A stretch of DNA of 21,537 nucleotides, taken from the NCBI GenBank assembly GCA_900752445.1, contig CAADVN010000213.1, forward strand, positions 1 through 21,537. The letters run 5' to 3'. The DNA is from an uncultured Oscillospiraceae bacterium (lineage in GTDB: Bacteria > Bacillota > Clostridia > Oscillospirales > Oscillospiraceae). Position numbers and translations under genes: made by a program. The number at the start of each line of letters is the position of its first letter. Position 1 is the first letter of the stretch. The notes beneath the pieces are model-generated. The model saw only the letters and a program-made list of their open reading frames with translations, had not been told where the DNA came from and searched no databases. This document shows, piece after piece, positions 7,330 to 14,879 of the stretch.

Positions 7330-7358
7330 ATTCTACGACATGTCAGAAATAAAGTCAA
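7330..7358 (-). promoter_or_regulatory. Promoter of the pyr operon
   Basis: On the minus strand, TTGACT (7358-7353) and TAGAAT (7335-7330) are separated by 17 nt, a near-consensus sigma-A promoter inside the only long non-coding gap between pyrC and the nitroreductase gene. Transcription would begin near 7323. The remaining part of the 7264-7436 gap (7359-7436) shows no clear terminator or gene. Confidence 0.85.
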
Positions 7359-7436
7359 CCACCCTTAAAATATTTCGGCCCTTCGCGCAGTACGGGCGCG
7401 GTCCTGACCCGATTCCCGGCATTTTGTACAAAGCCC

Positions 7437-7961
7437 TCAGCGCACTATCCTGAAATAGCCCTGCTTCCTGGCCGCAGGAGCCGGAGCCGGGCCCGCGGCG
7501 TAGCCGAGGATGCAGCTGCCGACGCCGACCCAATTGCCCTCGACGCCCCACTTCTCCAGCAGGGCCCTGCCCTCGGGCAGCTCGAAGGTCTCGCGTATGC
7601 GGTTTATCCAGCAGGAGCCCAGGCCCACGGCGTGGGCGGCGTTCATGAGGTTGCCCAGCACCAGCGACGCGTCCTGCACCCCGTTCGGGTTGCCCGCCTC
7701 GGCCAGCACCAGCACCACCGTCGGCGCGCCGTAGAAGGGGTCGAAGTCCTCCCTGCCCCAGATGCGCGCGTTGATGCGCGAGAGCTCGTCCCGGTCAGCC
7801 CTGTCCTGCACGGCTATGATGAGCGGCGACTGCGTGCCCTTCGCCGTGGGCGCGTAGGTGCCGGCCTCCAGCACCGCCATGAGCTCGCCGTCCTCTATCT
7901 GCCTGGCCTCATACTTCCTGATGCTCCGCCTCGTGAGCAGGTTCTCCATAGCTTCGTTCAT
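7437..7961 (-). CDS. Nitroreductase family protein
   Basis: The 174-residue product is an FMN-dependent NAD(P)H oxidoreductase of the nitroreductase superfamily. The FMN phosphate motif RRSIRKY is at about residues 12-18, APTAKGTQS at about 37-45, and the late GLGSCWINRIRE near residue 113-124. The length is typical of compact Clostridia members. The physiological substrate cannot be told; family members reduce nitro compounds, quinones or flavins. The ATG at 7961 is preceded by GGAGG at a 7-nt distance. The gene follows ychF after about 34 nt and is probably the last gene of that transcription unit; the C-terminal Ala/Pro-rich stretch before RKQGYFRIVR is unremarkable. Confidence 0.88.
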   Translation of the reverse strand: MNEAMENLLTRRSIRKYEARQIEDGELMAVLEAGTYAPTAKGTQSPLIIAVQDRADRDELSRINARIWGREDFDPFYGAPTVVLVLAEAGNPNGVQDASLVLGNLMNAAHAVGLGSCWINRIRETFELPEGRALLEKWGVEGNWVGVGSCILGYAAGPAPAPAARKQGYFRIVR

Positions 7962-7995
7962 ATCAGCGCCTCCTTATAATATACCCGCCCGCCGC

Positions 7996-9090
7996 TCACA
8001 CGTTGAAGCGGAAGAGCGTCACGTCCCCGTCCTTCATGACATAGTCCTTGCCCTCGGAGCGCACGAGGCCCTTCTCCTTGGCCGCCGCCATGCTGCCGCA
8101 GGCCTTGAGGTCGTCAAAGGCGACGATCTCCGCCCTTATGAAGCCGCGCTCGAAGTCCGAGTGTATCTTGCCCGCCGCCTGCGGGGCCCGCGTGCCCTTC
8201 CTTATCGTCCAGGCCCGGCACTCGTCCGCGCCGCAGGTGAGGAAGCTGATGAGCCCCAAAAGCGCATACGAGCACTTTATGAGCCTGTCCAGCCCGCTCT
8301 CGCTCAGCCCCAGCTCCTCGAGGAACATGGCCTTGTCCTCCTCGGGCAGCTCGCCTATCTCCTGCTCTATCTTCGCGCAGATGGGCAGCGTCTGTGCGCC
8401 CTCCGCGTCCGCTATCTCCTTGACCGCGAGATAATATTTATTCTCCTTATACCCGCTCATGCCCGCCTCGTCGAGGTTCGCGGCGTAGATGACGGGCTTG
8501 AGGCTCAGAAGGTCGCAGGTCGAGATGAGCTCCCGCTCCTCATCCGGGCACTCATAGCTTCTCGCGCTGCGCCCCTCGTTCAGGTGCGCGTAGAGCCCCT
8601 CAAACACCGCAGCCTCGTGCAGGAACTTCTTGTCTCCGCCCTTGCCGGCCTTCTTGGCCTTCTCAATGCGGCGCTCGACCAGCTCCATGTCCGCCATTAT
8701 GAGCTCCAGCTCTATTATCTCAATGTCCCGCTTCGGGTCGGCCCCGCCCTCGACGTGGATGATGTTCTCGTCGTCAAAGCAGCGCACAACGTGGACGATG
8801 GCGTCCGTGCGGCGTATGTTCTCGAGGAACTTGTTGCCCAGGCCCTCGCCCTTCGACGCGCCCTTCACAAGTCCCGCTATGTCCACGAACTCTATGACCG
8901 CCGGCGTGTACTTCTTCGGCTTGTAGAGCTCCGCCAAAAAGTCCAGCCGCTCGTCCGGCACCGTGACCATGCCGACGTTCGGCTCTATCGTGCAGAAGGG
9001 GTAGTTGGCGCTCTCCGCGCCCGCGTTCGTTATGGCATTGAACAGCGTGCTCTTGCCCACGTTTGGCAGGCCGACTATGCCGAGCTTCAT
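7996..9090 (-). CDS. ychF: YchF-type ribosome-associated P-loop ATPase
   Basis: The 364-residue product belongs to the universally conserved Obg-related YchF/OLA1 family, which hydrolyses ATP rather than GTP and binds ribosomes. G1 is GLPNVGKST (residues 7-15), G3 is DIAGLVKGA, and the unusual G4 is NLDE in place of NKxD, as expected for YchF. A helical insert follows, then the C-terminal TGS domain (DFERGFIRAEIVAFDD to LFRFNV). I place the start at ATG 9090 with GAGAGG eight nt upstream; the upstream in-frame GTG at 9099 overlaps that site. It lies downstream of ftsH, separated by a gap of about 58 nt with a hairpin. Confidence 0.95.
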   Translation of the reverse strand: MKLGIVGLPNVGKSTLFNAITNAGAESANYPFCTIEPNVGMVTVPDERLDFLAELYKPKKYTPAVIEFVDIAGLVKGASKGEGLGNKFLENIRRTDAIVHVVRCFDDENIIHVEGGADPKRDIEIIELELIMADMELVERRIEKAKKAGKGGDKKFLHEAAVFEGLYAHLNEGRSARSYECPDEERELISTCDLLSLKPVIYAANLDEAGMSGYKENKYYLAVKEIADAEGAQTLPICAKIEQEIGELPEEDKAMFLEELGLSESGLDRLIKCSYALLGLISFLTCGADECRAWTIRKGTRAPQAAGKIHSDFERGFIRAEIVAFDDLKACGSMAAAKEKGLVRSEGKDYVMKDGDVTLFRFNV

Positions 9091-9116
9091 TTCAGGCACC
9101 TCTCATTTCGCAGTTT

Positions 9117-9143
9117 CAGGGCGGGATGTTTCCTCCCGCCCTG
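9117..9143. terminator. GC-rich hairpin between ftsH and ychF (U-tract on the plus strand only)
   Basis: A perfect 10-bp stem, CAGGGCGGGA (9117-9126) and TCCCGCCCTG (9134-9143), has a 7-nt loop. Read on the minus strand it follows the ftsH stop but is followed by AAACTG, with no U run, so it should not terminate efficiently there. On the plus strand it is followed by CGCTTTTATTTATT, a typical terminator tail, although no plus-strand gene ends here. Confidence 0.6.
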
Positions 9144-9148
9144 CGCTT

Positions 9149-11155
9149 TTATTTATTGTCTTCCCCGCCGTCCTCCGGCGCCGTCTCAGGCTCCGTCTTC
9201 GGCTGCTCCGGCTCGGGCGCCGGTATCGTCGCCGGCTCGTCGAAGGTATAGCTTATATGCCTCGCCGGCGGCTCTATCGTGTTGTCCCGCGGCTTCGGCG
9301 GGGCCTTCTTCTCAGGCAGCTTGCCGGTGCGGCAGAAGCGGCTGAAGTCCTCGCCCTCCATGCTCTCGTTCTTGAGCAGGTAGTCCGCAAGGCCCTTTAT
9401 GATGTCCTCGTGCTCGGTCAGGATGCTCTCCGCCTTCGCGCTCGCCTCATCGAAGATGCGCTTGACCTCCTCGTCGATGACGGCCGCCGTCTCCTCAGAG
9501 TAGCTCTTCGTCGTGCCGAAGTCGCGCCCTATGAAGATGCTGTGGCCCGAGGAGTCGTAGCTGATGGGCCCGAGCTTCTCGCTCATGCCGAACTGCGTCA
9601 CCATGGCCCGCGCCAGGTTCGTCGCCTGCTGTATATCGCCCGACGCGCCCGTCGAGATGTCGTCCAAAAACAGCTTCTCGGACACGCGCCCGCCCAGTGA
9701 CACCACGATGTCCTCAAAGAGCTCCGAGTACGAATGGAAGTTCTCCAAATCCTCCTTCGGCCGGAAATACGTCGCGCCGCCCGAGGGCCCGCGCGGGATT
9801 ATCGTGATATAGTGCACGGGGTCCGTGTGCTCGAGGAACTCCGCCACGACGGCGTGGCCGCCCTCGTGGAAGGCGGTGAGCCGCCTCGCCCTCTCGCTCA
9901 TTACCTTGCTCTTCTTCTCCGGGCCCATCTGGACCTTCCTTATGGCCTCCTCGATCTCGTACGAGGTGATGAACCTCCTGCCGTTCGACACGGCCATGAG
10001 CGCCGCCTCGTTGAGCAAATTCTCGAGGTCCGCGCCCGAAAAGCCCGGCGTGCCCCTGGCAATCGAGTTCAAATCCACGTCGTCGCCCAGCGGCTTGCCC
10101 CTGGCGTGCACGCGCAGGATGGCCTCGCGGCCCCTGATATCCGGCAGGCCGATATACACCCTCCTGTCGAAGCGGCCCGGCCTCGTCAGGGCGTTATCCA
10201 GTATATCGTCCCGGTTCGTGGCCGCCATGACGATGACGCCCTCGTTGTTCGTGAAGCCGTCCATCTCGACGAGGAGCTGGTTCAAGGTCTGCTCCCTCTC
10301 GTCGTGGCCGCCGCCGAGGCCCGAGCCCCTCTGCCGGCCGACGGCGTCTATCTCGTCTATGAATATGATGGCCGGGGCCACCTTCTTCGCCTGGTCGAAC
10401 AGGTCCCTGACCCTCGACGCGCCGACGCCGACGTAGAGCTCCACAAAGTCGGAGCCGGAGATGGACAGAAACTGCACGCCCGCCTCGCCCGCGACGGCCT
10501 TGGCTATGAGCGTCTTGCCCGTGCCCGGAGGCCCGACGAGCAGCACGCCCTTCGGGATGCGCGCGCCCATCTCGGTATACGACCGCGGGTTTTTGAGGAA
10601 GCTCACGACCTCCTGCAGCTCGGCCTTCTCCTCGTCGCAGCCGGCGACGTCCGCGAAGGTCACCTTCTTCTGCTCCTCGCTGCCCAGCTTCGTGCGCGCC
10701 TTGCCGAACTTGCCGACGCCCGGAGCGCCGCCGCCCGACTTGTTCATCATATAGTACCACAGCGCGAACATCACGCCTATGAGCAGCAGATAGGGTATCA
10801 TGCTCGCCCACCAGGGCCAGACAAAGCCCTCCTGCAGGTCATAGTCCTTTATTATGCCCGCCGCATGCTGCTCGTCTATGAGGTCCTGCATCTGCAGCAG
10901 GAAATAGTCCACGCTGTACAGGCTGTAGGTCACCGCCGGGTCGCCCGGCTGCGCCCCCTTCTTCGTTATGATGATGTCCGAGCCGCGTATGACGAAGCTC
11001 TCCACCTGCTCGCTCTTGAACAGGTCCACCACGTCGGAGTAGATCATCTCCTCCGTCGCGCTCGGCGTGGTCATGGTATACACCACGGCCAGCAGTATTA
11101 TCATAATGAGTACGTAAAAACCGAGGTCACGCGCCCGGTTCTTTTGAGGTTTCAA
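9149..11155 (-). CDS. ftsH: ATP-dependent zinc metalloprotease FtsH
   Basis: The 668-residue membrane AAA+ protease degrades misassembled membrane proteins and selected regulators. Two membrane helices are visible (about 11-29 and 115-136) around a short extracytoplasmic domain. The AAA core has Walker A GPPGTGKT (198-205), Walker B IIFIDEID (253-260), sensor AATNRDD (301-307) and arginine finger region RPGRFDRR. The protease site is HEGGH (420-424), where HEAGH is commoner. The C-terminal tail of about 45 residues is Pro/Glu rich. An in-frame TAG directly precedes a TTG at 11155, so the start is TTG or lies further in; the N terminus matches FtsH best from that TTG. The ribosome site (AAGGA) is distant, about 12 nt. 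It follows hpt, as in Bacillus. Confidence 0.96.
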   Translation of the reverse strand: MKPQKNRARDLGFYVLIMIILLAVVYTMTTPSATEEMIYSDVVDLFKSEQVESFVIRGSDIIITKKGAQPGDPAVTYSLYSVDYFLLQMQDLIDEQHAAGIIKDYDLQEGFVWPWWASMIPYLLLIGVMFALWYYMMNKSGGGAPGVGKFGKARTKLGSEEQKKVTFADVAGCDEEKAELQEVVSFLKNPRSYTEMGARIPKGVLLVGPPGTGKTLIAKAVAGEAGVQFLSISGSDFVELYVGVGASRVRDLFDQAKKVAPAIIFIDEIDAVGRQRGSGLGGGHDEREQTLNQLLVEMDGFTNNEGVIVMAATNRDDILDNALTRPGRFDRRVYIGLPDIRGREAILRVHARGKPLGDDVDLNSIARGTPGFSGADLENLLNEAALMAVSNGRRFITSYEIEEAIRKVQMGPEKKSKVMSERARRLTAFHEGGHAVVAEFLEHTDPVHYITIIPRGPSGGATYFRPKEDLENFHSYSELFEDIVVSLGGRVSEKLFLDDISTGASGDIQQATNLARAMVTQFGMSEKLGPISYDSSGHSIFIGRDFGTTKSYSEETAAVIDEEVKRIFDEASAKAESILTEHEDIIKGLADYLLKNESMEGEDFSRFCRTGKLPEKKAPPKPRDNTIEPPARHISYTFDEPATIPAPEPEQPKTEPETAPEDGGEDNK

Positions 11156-11202
11156 CTAATCTTCACATCCTTCGGATACTTTCGCTCTATATGATCGCTC
11201 TC

Positions 11203-11739
11203 TCAAGCGTAGATCTCGGGTTTCAGTATGCCGATATACGGCAGGTTCCTGTATTTCTCCGCATAGTCCAGGCCGTAGCCCACGACAAAGGCGTCCTCCA
11301 CCTCGAAGCCCAAATAGTCCGCCTTGATATCCGCCTTCCGCCTCGAGGGCTTGTCGAGCAGGGTGATTATCCTTATCGAGTTCGGGGCCCGGTTCTGCAG
11401 ATAGCTCTTGAGGTAGCTGAGGGTCACGCCGCTGTCGAGTATGTCCTCGACTATGATGACGTCCCGGCCCGCGATGTCCCGCGAGAGGTCCTTGTTTATC
11501 TTCACGGCGCCCGTCGTGGTCGTCCCGTCGCCGTAGGACGAGACCGCCATGAAGTCCATCGTGCAGTGCAGCTCCACGCTCCTGAGCAGGTCCGCCATGA
11601 AGATGAAGCAGCCCTTGAGCACGCCCACGAAGATGGGCTCCCTGCCCGCGTAATCCTCCGTTATCTGCCTGCCCAGCTCGGCCACGCGCTCCTTCAGCTC
11701 GGACTCCGTGAGCAGTATCCTCTCCATATCCTCTCTCAT
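11203..11739 (-). CDS. hpt: Hypoxanthine (guanine) phosphoribosyltransferase
   Basis: The 178-residue product salvages hypoxanthine and guanine to IMP and GMP using PRPP. The PRPP loop VIIVEDILDSGVTL is at about residues 94-107. FVGVLKGCFIFMADLLR (37-53) and the flexible-loop region SSYGDGTTTTG (67-77) are also typical. YLGFEVEDAFVVGYGLDYAEKYRNLPYIG near the C terminus is the purine-binding end. The ATG at 11739 is preceded by GGGGGA at about 8-9 nt; a second in-frame ATG four codons later has its purine run too close. It sits between tilS and ftsH, the standard Firmicute order, with gaps of 24 and 47 nt. Confidence 0.95.
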   Translation of the reverse strand: MREDMERILLTESELKERVAELGRQITEDYAGREPIFVGVLKGCFIFMADLLRSVELHCTMDFMAVSSYGDGTTTTGAVKINKDLSRDIAGRDVIIVEDILDSGVTLSYLKSYLQNRAPNSIRIITLLDKPSRRKADIKADYLGFEVEDAFVVGYGLDYAEKYRNLPYIGILKPEIYA

Positions 11740-11763
11740 TTTGCCTGTCCCCCGCCCAGATTA

Positions 11764-13050
11764 TTAGTATTCCCACACACTTACAACAAACGCCGCGTCG
11801 TCCGGCCCGGGCCAGACACGCTCCGCTGTGCCGAAGCCGGCCACGGCTATGGGCCCCTTCTCGTCCCGGAGCACCGCCGTCCTGCGCCGCTCCGCCGAGC
11901 TCAGGCCCCGCTCCGCGAACAGGTCCTTGAGCTTTTTAGTGCAGCCCCGGCCCTCCAGCCGTATCCTGTCCCCGTCCCGCTTCGGCGTACAGGTAATAGT
12001 ACCACAGATATTCTCACATTTAAAGAAAAAAGTGTTTAATGAACTGTGAATTTCGCCGGCCCGCTCCACTTTCCTGCACCTGAGCCTCAGCCCGTACTCC
12101 GGCAGCCGTGTCTCCCCGTCGAGGACGAGCTCACGCGAGGGCGGCGCCTCCGGCTCGGACGGCGCCTCGAAAAACAGCCGCCCGCGCTCGCGCCTGAGCC
12201 TCGTGCCGGGCAGGCTGAGGTAGCCGAGCCCCTCGCCCCCTGCCAGCTCCAGCGCCGCCTCCACCTGCTGCTCCGTCAGCGACGCGCCCGAGGCCAGGCG
12301 CAGCGCCCGCGAGGAGATCGGCAGCGGCAGCTCCAGCAGCTCCCGGCAGGGCAGGCCGCCGGGATTGGCTCGCAGGAAGTCCTGCGCAAGCGCGCAGAGG
12401 AACTCCTCGTCCCGGCGCAGCAGCCGCGCCGTCCGCGAGGCCGCGCGCACAAATCCCGGGTTCACGCTCGCCAGCGCCGGCACGGCGTGGTGACGCAGCC
12501 GGTTGCGAGAGTACTCGTCCAGAAGGTTCGTGCTGTCCTCCACATGCGCTATGCCCCGCTCCGCCAGCCAGGCCTCTATCTCCCTGCGCGTCGTGTCCAG
12601 TATCGGCCTTATTATCCGGCCCCGGCGCTCCGGGATGCCGCACAGGCCCTTCAGCCCCGCGCCCCGCGCCAGGTTCAGCAGCATGGTCTCCGCATTGTCG
12701 TCCGCCGTGTGCGCCGTGGCTATGGCGGCGGCCCCGGTCTCGTCCGCGACCCTGTCCAGAAAGGCATAGCGCAGCCTGCGCGCGGCCTCCTCCGTGCCCA
12801 GCCCCTCTTTCGCGGCATATGCCGCGACGTCGCCGCGCCCGAAGTGCGCCCTCACGCCCAGGCCCTCGCACATGGCGCGAACAAAACCCTCGTCCCTGTC
12901 AGACTCCGCCCCGCGCAGGCAGTGGTTAAAGTGCGCGCACTCCACCTGCCGCCCCAGCTCCATCAGCCGGTGCAGCAGATACACGGAATCCGCCCCGCCC
13001 GAGACCGCGCACAGCACGGTCCCCGACGCCGGCAGCAGCGCCTCATTCAT
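11764..13050 (-). CDS. tilS: tRNA(Ile)-lysidine synthetase TilS
   Basis: This enzyme attaches lysine to C34 of the tRNA-Ile that reads AUA, using ATP; it is essential wherever AUA codons are used. The product has 428 residues from the ATG at 13050. The PP-loop SGGADS is at residues 17-22, followed by AHFNHCLRG, the adenylation motif ATAHTADDNAETMLLNL and SRNRLRHH. A C-terminal substrate-binding region follows (about 200-428). The chosen ATG has GAGG at 7 nt and overlaps dnaB by 8 nt; an ATG two codons upstream (13056) is possible. Bases 11995-12055, within the C-terminal third, are strikingly AT-rich compared with the rest of the gene. Confidence 0.93.
   Translation of the reverse strand: MNEALLPASGTVLCAVSGGADSVYLLHRLMELGRQVECAHFNHCLRGAESDRDEGFVRAMCEGLGVRAHFGRGDVAAYAAKEGLGTEEAARRLRYAFLDRVADETGAAAIATAHTADDNAETMLLNLARGAGLKGLCGIPERRGRIIRPILDTTRREIEAWLAERGIAHVEDSTNLLDEYSRNRLRHHAVPALASVNPGFVRAASRTARLLRRDEEFLCALAQDFLRANPGGLPCRELLELPLPISSRALRLASGASLTEQQVEAALELAGGEGLGYLSLPGTRLRRERGRLFFEAPSEPEAPPSRELVLDGETRLPEYGLRLRCRKVERAGEIHSSLNTFFFKCENICGTITCTPKRDGDRIRLEGRGCTKKLKDLFAERGLSSAERRRTAVLRDEKGPIAVAGFGTAERVWPGPDDAAFVVSVWEY
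11996..12024 (-). promoter_or_regulatory. Possible internal promoter within tilS
   Basis: On the minus strand, TTTAAA (12024-12019) and TACTAT (12001-11996) are separated by 17 nt, each matching 4 of 6 consensus bases. They lie in an AT-rich island inside the GC-rich tilS coding sequence. If used, it would drive hpt, ftsH and downstream genes. It is coding sequence, so the match may be incidental. Confidence 0.3.
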
Positions 13051-14386
13051 CCTCATGCCTCGTATCCAGCGCGACAAAGCTCGTGTACTCCGGCAGCCAC
13101 ATCATCGTCAGTGTGCCCGTCTGTCCGCGCCTGTTCTTCAGTATTATGAGCTCCGCCTCGTTCGGGTGCTCGCACTCGCTGTTGTAGTAGCCCTCGCGGT
13201 ATATGCCCATGACCACGTCGGCGTCCTGCTCTATGGCGCCGGATTCGCGCAGGTCGGAGAGCATGGGCCGCTTGTTCTGCCTCTGCTCGTTCGCCCTCGA
13301 CAGCTGGCTCAGGCAGAGCACGGGCACGCCCAGCTCCTTGGCCATTATCTTCATCATCCGGCTTATGTCCGACACCGCCTGCGTGCGGCTCTCGTTCGCC
13401 CAGGAGTTCCCGCTGCCCGCCGACTGCATGAGCTGCAGGTAGTCCACGACGACGAGGCCCAGGTTCTTCAGCCTGCGGCACTGGGCGTTCATGTCCGCCA
13501 CGGTCAGCGTCGGGTTGTCGTCTATCCTTATATCCGTCTCGCTCAGCGCGCCGGAGGCCGCGCCTATGCGCTTCCACTCCTCGGGCGAGAGCCGCCCGGT
13601 CTGGAGCTTCTTGCTGTCCACCAGCGCCTGCGCCGCCAGCAGGCGCATGACGAGCTGCTCGCGCGTCATCTCCAGCGAAAACACCGCCACAGTCTTCCCC
13701 GTGGCCTTGGCCGCCGCCAGCGCTATATTGAGGCCTATGCTCGTCTTGCCCATGCCGGGGCGCGAGGCCACAAGCACAAGGTCGCCGGGGCCCAGGCCCA
13801 GTATCGTGCTGTCCAGCTCCTTCATGCCCGTCGTGATGCCCGGCGTGCCGCCCTCGGAATCCGCCGCCTCCGAGATGCTGTCGTAGACCCGCTGCACCAC
13901 CGTCGAGACCGGCTCGAGCCCGCCCAGGCTCCGGTCCTTGCCCAGGGCGTAGATCTTCCGCTCCGCCGCCTCGAGCGCGCTGTCAGCCTCGCCCGAGCCC
14001 TCGTACACCAGCTTCGATATCTCGTCCGCCACCGTGCCCAAAGCCCGCATCAGCGAGCGGTCCCGCACTATCTGCGCATACTCCAGCACGTTCGCAGCCG
14101 TCGGGGTCGAGAGCATGAGCTCCTTCAGGTACTGCTCCGTCCCGTCCTTGCAGACGCCCCTCGCCCGCATCTGGTCCAGCACCGTCACGGGGTCTATCGT
14201 CTGCCCGTAGGCGAACATGGCGAAGATCGTCTCGAATATGTCCCGGTTCGTCTGGATATAGAAGTCCTCGGGCTTGAGCCGGCCTATGACGTCCGGTATG
14301 CAGCGCGCGTCTATGAGCATGGAGCCCACCACAGCCTGTTCGGCCCTCGCCGAATGGGGCGTGCGCCTGCCCAGCAGTTCGTCCAT
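13043..14386 (-). CDS. dnaB: Replicative DNA helicase DnaB (DnaC in Bacillus nomenclature)
   Basis: The 447-residue hexameric 5'-3' helicase unwinds DNA at the replication fork. The N-terminal DnaB domain begins at HSARAEQAVVGSMLID (about 11-26) and includes LKPEDFY. The RecA-like domain has Walker A SRPGMGKTS (198-206) and Walker B-type VVVDYLQLM. Later motifs include CLSQLSRANE and LRESGAIEQDADVV. The length is normal, with no intein or insertion. It follows rplI after about 15 nt, and its end overlaps tilS by 8 nt, extending the conserved gdpP-rplI-dnaB cluster directly into tilS-hpt-ftsH. Confidence 0.97.
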   Translation of the reverse strand: MDELLGRRTPHSARAEQAVVGSMLIDARCIPDVIGRLKPEDFYIQTNRDIFETIFAMFAYGQTIDPVTVLDQMRARGVCKDGTEQYLKELMLSTPTAANVLEYAQIVRDRSLMRALGTVADEISKLVYEGSGEADSALEAAERKIYALGKDRSLGGLEPVSTVVQRVYDSISEAADSEGGTPGITTGMKELDSTILGLGPGDLVLVASRPGMGKTSIGLNIALAAAKATGKTVAVFSLEMTREQLVMRLLAAQALVDSKKLQTGRLSPEEWKRIGAASGALSETDIRIDDNPTLTVADMNAQCRRLKNLGLVVVDYLQLMQSAGSGNSWANESRTQAVSDISRMMKIMAKELGVPVLCLSQLSRANEQRQNKRPMLSDLRESGAIEQDADVVMGIYREGYYNSECEHPNEAELIILKNRRGQTGTLTMMWLPEYTSFVALDTRHEDE

Positions 14387-14401
14387 CTGCGTCCCCCGCC
14401 C

Positions 14402-14851
14402 TTATTTCTGCTCCGTTACGATGAGGTTTATCGTGCCCGAGACCTCATAGCCCAGCTTGGCCTTCACCTCGTAGCTGCCGAACTGCTTTATGGGCTCGGC
14501 CTGCACTATCTTGTTCTTCTCTATCTCTATGCCGTGCTGCGCGCGGAGCGCGTCGGAGATCTCCTGGCTCGTCACGGCGCCGAAGAGCCTGCCGCCCTGG
14601 CCCGCCTTCGCCTGGATATGCACCACGACGCCGGTAAGCCGCTTCGCGTTCTCCTCCGCCTGGGCCTTCTCCTTGGCCATCTGCGCGGCCTTCGCCTTCT
14701 CCTTGAGCTTTATCGCGTTGAGCGCGTCCGGCGTGGCCTCGCTCGCCAGCTTGCGCGGCAGCAGGTAGTTGCGCGCGTAGCCGTCCGAGACCTCCTTCAT
14801 CTCGCCCTTCTTGCCCTGTCCCCTCACGTCAACGTTGAATATGACCTTCAT
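14402..14851 (-). CDS. rplI: 50S ribosomal protein L9
   Basis: The 149-residue product is a 23S rRNA-binding protein. The N-terminal domain starts MKVIFNVDVRGQGKKGEMKE and has GYARNYLLPRKLA (about 24-36). The long central helix is Lys/Ala/Glu rich, and the C-terminal domain includes AKAGQGGRLFGAVTSQEI (about 90-107). Length and two-domain layout match bacterial L9 (about 148 residues). A GGAAG ribosome site lies about 7 nt before the ATG. It sits between gdpP and dnaB, the standard Firmicute arrangement, with a gap of 28 nt from gdpP. Confidence 0.97.
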   Translation of the reverse strand: MKVIFNVDVRGQGKKGEMKEVSDGYARNYLLPRKLASEATPDALNAIKLKEKAKAAQMAKEKAQAEENAKRLTGVVVHIQAKAGQGGRLFGAVTSQEISDALRAQHGIEIEKNKIVQAEPIKQFGSYEVKAKLGYEVSGTINLIVTEQK

Positions 14852-14879
14852 GGCTCATCTTCCTTTCACAAGCCCGGAC

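Noticed and set aside
7976..8000. Promoter directly before the nitroreductase gene (TATATT/TATTAT near the ribosome site)
   Set aside because: No acceptable -35 at 16-18 nt, and the putative -10 nearly touches the Shine-Dalgarno sequence; co-transcription with ychF is simpler.
12131..12871. Long Ala/Gly/Arg-rich open frames overlapping tilS, dnaB, pyrC, ftsH and the lipoprotein gene
   Set aside because: These are out-of-frame translations of high-GC genes with clear family motifs in the real frame; they lack ribosome sites and recognisable domains.
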